DNA of 64,000 nucleotides, from positions 2,710,501 to 2,774,500 of the forward strand of contig JAGMUV010000002.1 in NCBI GenBank assembly GCA_020744425.1, read 5' to 3'. Shown one piece after another: positions 21,638 through 29,821 of this stretch; positions within the stretch are counted from its first letter, which is position 1; the number at the start of each line of letters is the position of its first letter. The translations under genes were made by a program, and so were the position numbers. The DNA comes from Dactylonectria macrodidyma (lineage: Eukaryota > Ascomycota > Sordariomycetes > Hypocreales > Nectriaceae). The notes beneath the pieces were generated by a model, which was given only the letters and a program-made list of their open reading frames with translations, did no database searches and had not been told where the DNA came from.

Positions 21638-23019
21638 ATGGACGCCCAGCCAGTCATCGCCTTCAAACCAATCACGGAAGTCAAGCCAGTCATCGACACC
21701 GAAGCCACAATGGAGGCCGAAGCAACCCTTGCTATTGAGGGAATCACGGACGACAACCAAAGCATGAGCGCCCAAGCAACCGAGGATGTCGAGACAACCT
21801 TTGACACTGAAGATAGCACGGACGATGAGGATCACCTCGAGGCAGAAGATCATCTCGACGCAGAAGATCACCTCGACGCAGCTCAACTTGCTGCTGCTCC
21901 TGCCAAGTACCCATGGAACGGCGAAAATCTCTTTGCCAACCCTCGCTGGGCCGAAAAGTTGGAACCGACATACATTGCATTCAAGTCGCGGGGAGATGAT
22001 AAGAACGCAACCAAGGTCAGAACTCTTCAAAAAACTGGCACCTTTGTCTGGATCTCCCACACAAACAATCTACCGGACCTCGACCAAGCCATCAAATCCG
22101 CTCTCGCCAAGCAGAATTCTACAGGAATCAAGCAGATGGTCGGGTTGGTCATATACGACATACCAGGTAGGGACTACAGCGGGGGGCTGAGCCGTGGGGA
22201 GTTTCAACCTACCAAGAAGGGCTTGAAGGGATACAAAGACACGTATATCAAGCCTCTTGCTAAGAAGGTCAAAGCGGCCACCGCTTTGCACTTTGCCATC
22301 ATCGTGGAACCAGATGTCATGGGAAATCTCATCACTCAAAAGGACCCAGAGTTCGTCCAGAAAGTTGCCCCTTTCTATGAAAGGGGCACTGCTTTTGCCA
22401 TCATGTCGCTGCAGGCTCGCAATGTCAGACTCTACATTGATGTCGCCAACGGTGGATGGCTTGGATGGGACTCAACTCTTAAACCCAGTAAGCATTCGTC
22501 CCCGACATCCAAAGTCCTCGATTTTAACCCGTTCCAGCTGCCATTAAATTAGCACAGATCCTGCGTAGGGCCCAGAAAGCTGCGAAGAAACCTGTGAAGA
22601 TCAGGGGTTTCTCAACGAACGTGTCCAATTTCAACCCGTTCAATGCCAACCCACGCGAACCCTACACTCAGAACTCCAATTCGTGGGACGAATCCCATTA
22701 CATAGAGTCGCTTGTGCCTCATCTCCGAAATGCAAAGCTGCCAGTGCGATTCATCGTCGACCAGAGCCGCGTTGCCCTCCCAGGAGCAAGACGAGAGTGG
22801 AAAGAATTTGCCAATGTCTACCCTGCCAAATTCGGGATGCGCCCAGGAACTGCCGTCGATAATGAATTTGTTGACAGCATTGTCTGGGTCAAACCCCCTG
22901 GCGAGAGCGATGGGACCGGCGCAGGCACAGAGAGGGGATACATGTATCCAAATGCCCCGCCGGCTGGAGTCTGGTTTCCCCAGTATGTCGAGATGATGGT
23001 GAATAGCAGCAATTTCTAG
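21638..23019 (+). CDS. GH6-family protein without signal peptide or cysteines
   Basis: Two exons, 21638-22487 and 22553-23019, give 438 residues. The 65-nt intron (GTAAGC...TTAG) joins STLKP to TQILRRAQ in frame. The catalytic domain is clearly glycoside hydrolase family 6 (cellobiohydrolase II/endoglucanase type). YDIPGRD has Asp179 and VEPD has Asp226, matching Asp175 and Asp221 of Trichoderma reesei Cel6A. YIDVANGGWLGW has Asp268 and PGESDGT has Asp403, matching Asp263 and Asp401. Typical GH6 enzymes are secreted and have two disulfides and often a cellulose-binding domain. This one has neither a signal peptide nor a CBM, and not a single Cys. In their place is an acidic N-terminus of about 95 residues with an EDHLDA repeat (18-bp units, about 21830-21885). 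All acidic catalytic positions persist, so loss of function is not indicated. An intracellular or unconventionally secreted role is inference. Confidence 0.88.
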
Positions 23020-23686
23020 GAGAACTTAAAGTAGAGAAGAGATGATCGGCCGCTGTACATTAGGAATTGATTGTTTGCCTTAATAAGAAACCCCAATCCC
23101 ATATTGTGTGGCGTAGCAAAGGGAGTTCTGGGGCGAATAATATCGAGCTTGACGAGGAAGATCAAAGCGACGCTGTCCAAGGCATCAAGCAACCCATTTC
23201 CCACATGTTGAAGCAAAACCCTGGTGAGTCGCACTACCAACTGAGGTCAGACGTTAGGACTACGCACACAAACGGGTCAAAGAGAATGGACATATTAACG
23301 CCTATGTCGGGAAGCAGACCTCAGGCGCAGGTGACAATCAAGGGTGTGTTGCAAAGGATGACTGTTCTTGAGTTAGAGAACTCTGGGCCCGATACAAACT
23401 GTACAAAGCGGTCCCCAAACCATGACAAATGAATGCTAACGTTCACCACTACCAGTTGAGTATCACGACGACGATTGAGGGTTGCTTGCAGCTTGGAAGA
23501 GCAGAAGACTGAGTTAGCTAAATGGAACACCAGAAAGACATTAAAGTCTAGGCTTTGGTCTATTCAGGTTTGGAAGAAAGTGAGAGGGTATACGGACACC
23601 TTCAACGTCAACTAAGGCTGTATCTGGATGAGGTGATGGCTGGGGCACATAGATGTAATTAGCAGCCAAGTTTTTCAACGCACTAA
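23020..23686. other. Gap between GH6 gene and tRNA island
   Basis: About 670 bp with no gene seen. Confidence 0.5.
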
Positions 23687-23810
23687 AGCAATTTGGCGCA
23701 GTGGAAGCGCGGTATGTAAAAGTCATCATCGCACCAAGCCAATCACCAACTAACTCATCCAAGCCGGGCTCATAACCCGGAGGTCGCACGATCGAAACGT
23801 GCAATTGCTA
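23687..23810 (+). tRNA. Initiator tRNA-Met(CAU), copy 1, intron at 26/27
   Basis: Exon halves 23687-23711 (25 nt) and 23764-23810 (47 nt) join to a 72-nt tRNA. Acceptor AGCAATT pairs with AATTGCT, so A1:U72. The D stem is GCGC/GCGC. The anticodon stem CCGGG/CCCGG has the three G:C pairs typical of initiators, and its loop is CTCATAA. The T loop is ATCGAAA, with the A54 and A60 hallmarks of eukaryotic initiators. The interruption 23712-23763 (52 nt) starts GTATGT, contains CTAAC and ends AAG. It lies between base 26 and the anticodon stem, not at 37/38. The boundary is fixed because only this cut rebuilds both stems. A trailer hairpin and T8 follow. Confidence 0.93.
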
Positions 23811-23820
23811 AGCACATCCG

Positions 23821-23845
23821 GTTCTTCGGAACAGATCTTTTTTTT
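23821..23845 (+). terminator. Trailer hairpin and pol III terminator of iMet copy 1
   Basis: GTTC-TTCG-GAAC (23821-23832) forms a UUCG-capped 4-bp hairpin 10 nt after the mature 3' end. T8 at 23838-23845 is an RNA polymerase III stop. Confidence 0.75.
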
Positions 23846-24081
23846 GTTTGCCACATTTTTGGGTTTTCTTGCTTCAAATGAGCTCTTTTCCATCGGTTAA
23901 GCAAGTGCTCGACGATGGGGGAGAGGGGCTCTCCTGGTGTTACAAGTTTGGGTGCGGAGGATGACTCACTCATTTTTTGTCATACGAGACATTCATTGCG
24001 AGCTCAACATCGGGCAGCTAGGAGACTTAGCACAGCTACCCCACTAACAAAAATAAATGGAGGGGCAGCGGGGGGGCACAC
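23846..24081. other. Spacer between convergent iMet copies 1 and 2
   Basis: No gene seen. Transcription from copy 1 (plus) and copy 2 (minus) converges here. Confidence 0.5.
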
Positions 24082-24105
24082 AAAAAATGAAATCCTCTGT
24101 CGAGG
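24082..24105 (-). terminator. Trailer hairpin and pol III terminator of iMet copy 2
   Basis: Read on the minus strand, CCTC-GACA-GAGG (24105-24094) forms a 4-bp hairpin, then T6 (24087-24082). The stem sequence differs from copies 1 and 3 but the placement is the same. Confidence 0.7.
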
Positions 24106-24121
24106 AACATACCATAGTACT

Positions 24122-24248
24122 TAGCAATTGCACGTTTCGATCGTGCGACCTCCGGGTTATGAGCCCGGCTTGGATGAGTTAGTGATGAGTTCGATATCTT
24201 TTAAGTAGATTATAATAACATACCGCGCTTCCACTGCGCCAAAGTGCT
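24122..24248 (-). tRNA. Initiator tRNA-Met(CAU), copy 2, intron at 26/27
   Basis: Exon halves 24248-24224 and 24168-24122 match copy 1 except for acceptor position 5, which is C (AGCACTT). This gives a C5/U68 mismatch. The 55-nt intron 24169-24223 starts GTATGT, has CTAAC near its 3' end and ends AAG, at the same 26/27 site. The intron body is unrelated to copy 1 apart from the ends. D arm, anticodon arm and initiator T loop are intact. The mismatch may lower function or be tolerated. Confidence 0.88.
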
Positions 24249-24891
24249 TTAGGGCTGATGGGGTCAGTGTGCGAATATTGCCATTCTCGTGGCTTGGAGG
24301 GGGCAGAATGTTGGAGGGGCATGTCTAGTAGGTAGGATGGTGAACTCTCAAAGTTTAGATATCAATTAATGCACCATCGAATATTAGCATTCTACCATTG
24401 TTAAGATACTACAACTTTAGTAAAAGTACTTTATCACAACTTTACATGCTTGCATCTCAAATACGGATTGCGCTGGAAGCTCAGGTTGGAAGTCGCAGGT
24501 GGTGCATTATAGTTGCGGTTATCTACGGATGGGTTTAATGACCACACCTCCAGGCATCGATCACCACTGGCTGGCGGCAAGCATGGCCTCTACAAGTGTG
24601 TACAACTCACCACTTGACTGTAGACAAGTAAACAATCCGATGGCTTGGGCTAAACCGCTCTTTGATGCGAGTATCAAGCAAAGTTCTTTTTACTGGAAAA
24701 ATGACAGTTATGTAACTATTGCGACAAGGCTAGGAATCTGGCTAACAGCATTATTCAGTCATGAGACTACCTATCTACAGAGCACAATATCCTCATTTAA
24801 CTCATACGTATCCTTCCCACTCAAAGCTTCATCTGTCAAAGGGTAGCAGTAAGTCTTCTTCAGCTTTTACTACATTAAGTGAAAAGCGGAG
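24249..24891. other. Gap between iMet copies 2 and 3
   Basis: About 640 bp, AT-rich in its first half. One open frame of 115 residues has no recognisable motif and is not called. No transposon ends recognised. Confidence 0.5.
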
Positions 24892-24892
24892 C

Positions 24893-24917
24893 AAAAAAGA
24901 GGCACCTCGATGAGGTG
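24893..24917 (-). terminator. Trailer hairpin and pol III terminator of iMet copy 3
   Basis: On the minus strand CACCTC-ATC-GAGGTG (24917-24903) forms a 6-bp hairpin 7 nt after the tRNA end, followed 4 nt later by T6 (24898-24893). Confidence 0.75.
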
Positions 24918-24924
24918 TAGTGCT

Positions 24925-25051
24925 TAGCAATTGCACGTTTCGATCGTGCGACCTCCGGGTTATGAGCCCGGCTGGGACGAGTTAGATTTCGAACCGATGA
25001 TCCAATAATTAGAGATGTAGACATACCGCGCTTCCACTGCGCCAAATTGCT
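24925..25051 (-). tRNA. Initiator tRNA-Met(CAU), copy 3, intron at 26/27
   Basis: Exon halves 25051-25027 and 24971-24925 are identical to copy 1 and fold perfectly. The 55-nt intron 24972-25026 starts GTATGT, has TCTAAC near the 3' end and ends CAG. Its body differs from both other copies. The internal A box lies in exon 1 and the B box in exon 2, so the intron lengthens the A-B spacing but leaves both boxes whole. Confidence 0.93.
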
Positions 25052-25980
25052 TTGTTGGATGGGCTTTCTGTCGCCAAAGCTCTGTTATCAACGGGCGCGC
25101 AATGCCCTAGCCCTTCGCAGAGACTGAGCCCCGTTCTGTGTGGGGTGCCTGGGTTTTGCGGCTCACACGATTAACAACCTCGTTTACTACGCTAACTGCT
25201 GGTCAGTGAGTCACACATTCATGCGTCACTTATGCGATATATTACAGGGAAAATGACGTTGGCGTACTGCGAGTCGGGGAGGCAGCGTGCTCTTACGGAG
25301 ATGGCGTCACTCCATCGATATAACCAGATGGCCAGCTGCCCTCTGTGGAGTTGATTGCACTTAGATGCGATTTCTCTTGTTCTGTCATTACAAAAGCCAC
25401 CGCCGCCGATTTCTACAGCCTCATCAATACCGGCGTTAGATTAGAACCGTTGCAGTCGCAGTTGCCGTGGGTCCCAATGACGGGTTGACTAATACCTTTC
25501 GCGACGTCTGAGAATAGCCACATTGCCGCCACCAGTCCAGTATGTCTTGAATGGGTGACCTACCCTAAACCTCTGATTTCGCAGTCGGGACAACGCTGCA
25601 GCTTTCGGTCTTGTCCTTTGACAACTCCGTTACTCTGAGGCATAATAATTGGTCATCGCTGTAATGTACGCGGTGTTCATTCACTCGTGGATTTGCCAGT
25701 AATGCGTTGTGGGTTGTCGCTGAGTTGCTTCACATCCTATGCAGTCACTGGTGCAGCATGCTAGATAAGAGGGCGCCGAAACACTATGTCCACCGATCGT
25801 TCAAGAATGGTAATTCCGACCACGTAGAGCATGGAGTTTCCGATTTACTAATTGCCCTGAGAGAAAGGGATCAATGCCAACCAATCGGACTTTATAATGG
25901 CCAGGTGACATCAACGCGAAGCATTACCCGTGACACTATCAATATGGCTCTCAATATTTGCCCGAATTTCCATCTCACTA
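25052..25980. other. Gap between iMet and tRNA-Ser genes
   Basis: About 930 bp, no gene seen. A stretch at about 25549-25560 resembles a few bases of 5S rRNA (GGGTGACC) but the rest does not fit. Confidence 0.5.
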
Positions 25981-26072
25981 GTCACTTTGGCGGAGTGGTT
26001 AACGCGCAGCCCTGCTATGTTGCATATAAGGCTGTGACTTCGGTCGCGTAGGTTCGAATCCTGCAGGTGACG
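25981..26072 (+). tRNA. tRNA-Ser(GCU), copy 1, with 11-nt intron
   Basis: A class II tRNA: acceptor GTCACTT/AGGTGAC, anticodon stem CAGCC/GGCTG, loop CTGCTAA (anticodon GCU), long variable arm TGACTTCGGTCGC, T arm GTAGG-TTCGAAT-CCTGC. An 11-nt intron (TGTTGCATATA) sits after A37, the canonical 37/38 site cut by tRNA-splicing endonuclease. T11 at 26079-26089 is the terminator. Confidence 0.96.
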
Positions 26073-26168
26073 GTCTCCTTTTTTTTTTTGCCGTCTCTTT
26101 TTGCACTTCAACTCATTCTCTTGCCACCGTGTCCTTGGACCCTTCTATCTCGCTCGCTTCAATCATCA

Positions 26169-26260
26169 GTCACTTTGGCGGAGTGGTTAACGCGCAGCCC
26201 TGCTATGCTGCATATAAGGCTGTGACTTCGGTCGCGTAGGTTCGAATCCTGCAGGTGACG
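26169..26260 (+). tRNA. tRNA-Ser(GCU), copy 2, with 11-nt intron
   Basis: Exon sequence is identical to copy 1. The intron TGCTGCATATA at 37/38 differs by one base. T7 at 26265-26271 terminates it. It lies 96 bp downstream of copy 1. Confidence 0.96.
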
Positions 26261-26347
26261 GTTATTTTTTTGCCTTGCTTCGTCTTGTTTCTCTCCAGGC
26301 TGCCAACGTCCGTATAACCTACCAACTCTTGATTACTCCCACAACCA

Positions 26348-26441
26348 GTCACTTTGGCGGAGTGGTTAACGCGCAGCCCTGCTATCATTGCATCTTAAGG
26401 CTGTGACTTCGGTCGCGTAGGTTCGAATCCTGCAGGTGACG
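26348..26441 (+). tRNA. tRNA-Ser(GCU), copy 3, with 13-nt intron
   Basis: Exon sequence is identical to copies 1 and 2. The intron TCATTGCATCTTA (13 nt) at 37/38 keeps a TTGCAT core. T5 at 26447-26451 terminates it. Confidence 0.96.
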
Positions 26442-27359
26442 AATCCTTTTTGTCTAGCGATCTTTTTGGTGTATGCATTTCTTAATTCGGGCATATACGT
26501 TGTGAGCTGCCCCGTATGTCAGCTAGCACTACATGTTCCCGCTAACCCACAACCTAGGTGAGAGAGGGGCAAGCAGCTAGTTCTGTTTCTACTGAAATCG
26601 GTCGTTGTCGCTGTCCTGCACAACTCGCAACGCTGGAACTTGATGAACAACGGCCATGGAAGAATATTAAGAGAGGACTACAAGGACCAACACTTCAGGC
26701 ACACTATATTGTCTCCCAGGCTGTCTGGCTAATGGGATGAGAGCGGGGCGCTGCAAAGGTTGGTAAGTTCAACTGAGGGGTAGAATGAATTGGGAATCGC
26801 AAACCTAGGTAGGTAGTGGAAGTGACAACAGGGCCGCAACGCCCGCGTGCCTAAAACATGACCAAATGAGTTAGTCAGCTATCTCTTGATCTGCGCAGAC
26901 GTGTATCATGCATATACATTCATTTCCACTTGTGAGCAAGTGTTAATGCATCATCTCAGAGTATCTCAAGTGCCATCTAACTCATGGGTGTGCCTTTTGG
27001 ATGCTCGAGAAGGCCGATTCAACTGGCGTACTCGCAGACGTCATGGCGAAGTTGTCAATGTGTCTAGGCCACTGATCGCTCGTTATTTCGAAGTCCGAGC
27101 AGACAATCCATGTATTCGTTTCGTGAACCCAAATTTTGTGATGGGTCCTGGCACTAAGGCTCCAAAGGTCCCTTGATAACATTCCTTCTACTGCAGGGAA
27201 AATGAGTGAAATTGAGCCATTCAGTTTCGATGCAGTTTCCTGTTCTTGTATTCGGTTATGATTCACGTGCTGCTGCAAGGAGAACCTGATTCACATCGAA
27301 GTCGTCAATAGTGACGGCTATATAACCTCAACTGGAACGAAGTTCTGACATCGCAAACT
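26442..27359. other. Gap between tRNA-Ser copies 3 and 4
   Basis: About 920 bp. One plus-strand open frame (26886-27176) has no recognisable motif and is not called. No gene seen. Confidence 0.5.
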
Positions 27360-27440
27360 GTCACTTTGGCGGAGTGGTTAACGCGCAGCCCTGCTAAGGC
27401 TGTGACTTCGGTCGCGTAGGTTCGAATCCTGCAGGTGACG
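27360..27440 (+). tRNA. tRNA-Ser(GCU), copy 4, intronless
   Basis: 81 nt, identical to the joined exons of copies 1-3 with no intron. T5 at 27445-27449. It shows directly where the intron of the other copies begins and ends. Confidence 0.96.
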
Positions 27441-28105
27441 TTTCTTTTTGCCCTTTGAGCATGTTGAAAAGTCAATTCCTTTTGCCTACGTTTTCAACTG
27501 CCGTTCAACCGTGCAGCTGCCGTGGAACTCGTGCATATGGTCTGATATGCCATGATGCTTCATTGGTCATGAGTACACCACGGTAGAGGATCTGCACTGC
27601 ACAGTTCAGAATACAGAGATTCTAGCACTGTACGTACGAGGCGCAGTTGGCGCTAATTACTCCCGGACGGTTCTTCTTGGCTTGATGCAGGGGAAATGGA
27701 ACGAACCCCTCCAGCCACTCGAATTTACGGTGAGGAACCTCAGGGTCGTGGGCGGCTCCATCACCTAATGCTGGTGCTTGGCCGGTGCTTTGATCCTCCG
27801 AGAACTGACTTGCATCTGGCTATTTTCTGCATACTGCATCCCATTGCAAACGGGTCTTCTCTCTGTCTCTCTCGCCACGCCGATAAAGACGGGAGGGGGG
27901 CTGAATTTTACTCAATCAGTTGCGCGCCTGCACTCGCACAACTGATTTTGCAGCGTCTTGCTTTGGGTTTCGTGACTGTCGTGAATTGATTGATGAATCG
28001 TTCCGTCGCTCTCAATCATCCCCAGCCTCGTCTCACTCCACCAACAGGACGACTCGCTCTCTTACTTCTTACTTCTTACTTCGTGGAAAAACCCCAGCCG
28101 CAACC
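27441..28105. other. Gap and promoter region of the one-TM protein gene
   Basis: About 660 bp without a gene. The last 200 bp are pyrimidine-rich (TCTCTC, CTTACTTCTTACTT), as often seen just before fungal start codons. Confidence 0.5.
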
Positions 28106-28934
28106 ATGGGTTTCCTCGACTCGTTCAACGACGGCGGCTCTATCATCTCTGGTCGCTCCTCTCGCCACAAGAAGTCGTCGTCGTCCAAGCACAAGAAGCG
28201 CCGTTCGGGATCTCGTTCGCGATCGCGCTCCAGGTCCAGCTCCCGCAATCGTCGCAGCAGCGGCCGCTCCATCGCCGGCTCCATCTTCGGCGGCGACCGT
28301 CATCATGACAAGCACAGTGCGTCCCGCGGTTCCTTCTTCGGGCTCGGAGGCAACAACAGCCGCTCCAGCTTCTTTGGTTCCAGTATGTGTTCCTCCTTCT
28401 CTCCTCTCCCAAGAATCACCCCTTAAACACGCATCACACAAATAAACACGATGCCGCGAGCTTCACAAGTCAAAAACCACCCCTCAGTTGCGACAAACTG
28501 CTAACAACATCCCCTCCACCTCCACAGACCGTTCCTCTTACTACAAGCGATCCCCCCGCCAGGGCTTCATCCAAAAGTCCGTCAAGCAAGTGAAGCGTCT
28601 CTTCCGCGACCTGGTCCATTGGGCCAAGCGCCACCCCTGGAAGGTCTTCTTCATGGTCATCATGCCCCTCATCACCGGCGGCTTCTTGACTGCGTTGCTC
28701 GCCCGTTTCGGCCTGCGCATCCCGCCTTCCATCGAGCGCATGATGAGCACCGCCTCCAAGGCCGCCTCGGGCAACTCCGCCGGTCTCGTCGGTGACGCCG
28801 TCCGCATGGCTTCCGGCGGTTTTGGCGGCGGCTCCTCCTCCTCCAGCCGCGACGGAGGCTTCGGCATTGGTGGTGGCAGCAATAACGGCTGGGGCGGCGG
28901 TGGCTTGGCCGACATGGCCAAGAAGTTCATGTAA
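28106..28934 (+). CDS. Conserved fungal single-pass membrane protein, basic Ser/Arg N-terminus
   Basis: Two exons, 28106-28382 and 28528-28934, give 227 residues. The 145-nt intron has GTATGT, branch CTAAC and CACAG. Residues 1-92 are Ser/Arg/Lys-rich with an SRSRSRSRSSSR stretch after the start MGFLDSFNDGGSIISGRSS. A basic amphipathic region (VKQVKRLFRDLVHWAKRHPW) leads to one transmembrane helix at about 132-153. The tail is Gly/Ser-rich and ends MAKKFM. No enzyme motif. The SR-like run resembles splicing factors but comes with no RNA-binding domain, so I do not assign that role. Confidence 0.8.
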
Positions 28935-29821
28935 CGAAACAAATGCAAAGCACAGCTAGCGTGTGTGGCAAGCAAAAGACTTCGGTTTAGGAACAAGACA
29001 TGATTGGAAAGTGTGCGGGCGTTATGGATGGCATTGTTGTTACCTTGTTTCTCTCGCCCTGGGCTTCCTTTGCGCGTAGCCCTCGTTGAGCCTCTTGCTT
29101 ACTTAACCAACTGATGGATGTATTCTCTTCTTGGTTTCGCACGACGACAGACAGATCAGGTAGATATATAGTTGAACCTGCACAGAATTGATGATTGATG
29201 AATTAGATTGCGAGTGACCCAACTCCTATCAACATGACACGTGACAATAGACACCCACCATGTGCTTGTGGCTGTGAGCCTCGTTTCAGCAAGATGTTCA
29301 TTAATAGTTCTGTATCAACCACCCTTGCCATTCAAATGCCTAATCTACTCTACCCGGCTATCCCCAAAACAACCACCGACAAGGGCTTATCATCCAATCT
29401 CCACCCCTTCTTGCCCTGCGTCCAGAGAGACCGACTTCTCCCTGCCCGCGAACCCCGACTCAACCGTAGACCACTGCTACTTACTGACCAGGGAGCCAGG
29501 GCTCGCTCGTGCCAAGTACCAAATGCTGTTCATGCTATCATTAAAAATCGCTGCGCCCTGTGCCTTTACTGAGTAATAGAACCTTTCGTCGTGGCGTGGT
29601 GCAGATCTGTCTGCCACGTGCCTTCAGACAAGGTTGGTACGCTCGAGACTAGGCAAACCGTCGACGTGCAAGACGATGTTGGTCGGTAGCGCTAGATCTT
29701 TTGCGGCCGGAATTGTGAAAAATGTGATGTACATAATATCCATATACAATCGTAATGACATGGTCTTGGAAAACAACCAATGCCTACTGTGTTGTGCGCT
29801 CCGAGACTCCGTGGTACTGCT
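28935..29821. other. Convergent 3' intergenic region
   Basis: About 890 bp between stops of converging genes; no gene seen. Confidence 0.5.

Noticed and set aside
24499..24846. Plus-strand frame of 115 residues between iMet copies 2 and 3
   Set aside because: No motif; region is AT-rich and looks non-coding.
23687..25051. iMet copies read as canonical 37/38 intron tRNAs
   Set aside because: The anticodon loop CTCATAA is continuous in all three; the interruption can only lie between base 26 and the anticodon stem.
25540..25570. 5S rRNA-like GGGTGACC
   Set aside because: Only a few bases match; the rest of a 5S gene and its internal promoter are absent.
26886..27176. Plus-strand frame of 96 residues within the tRNA island
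   Set aside because: No recognisable family and no splice-consistent extension.
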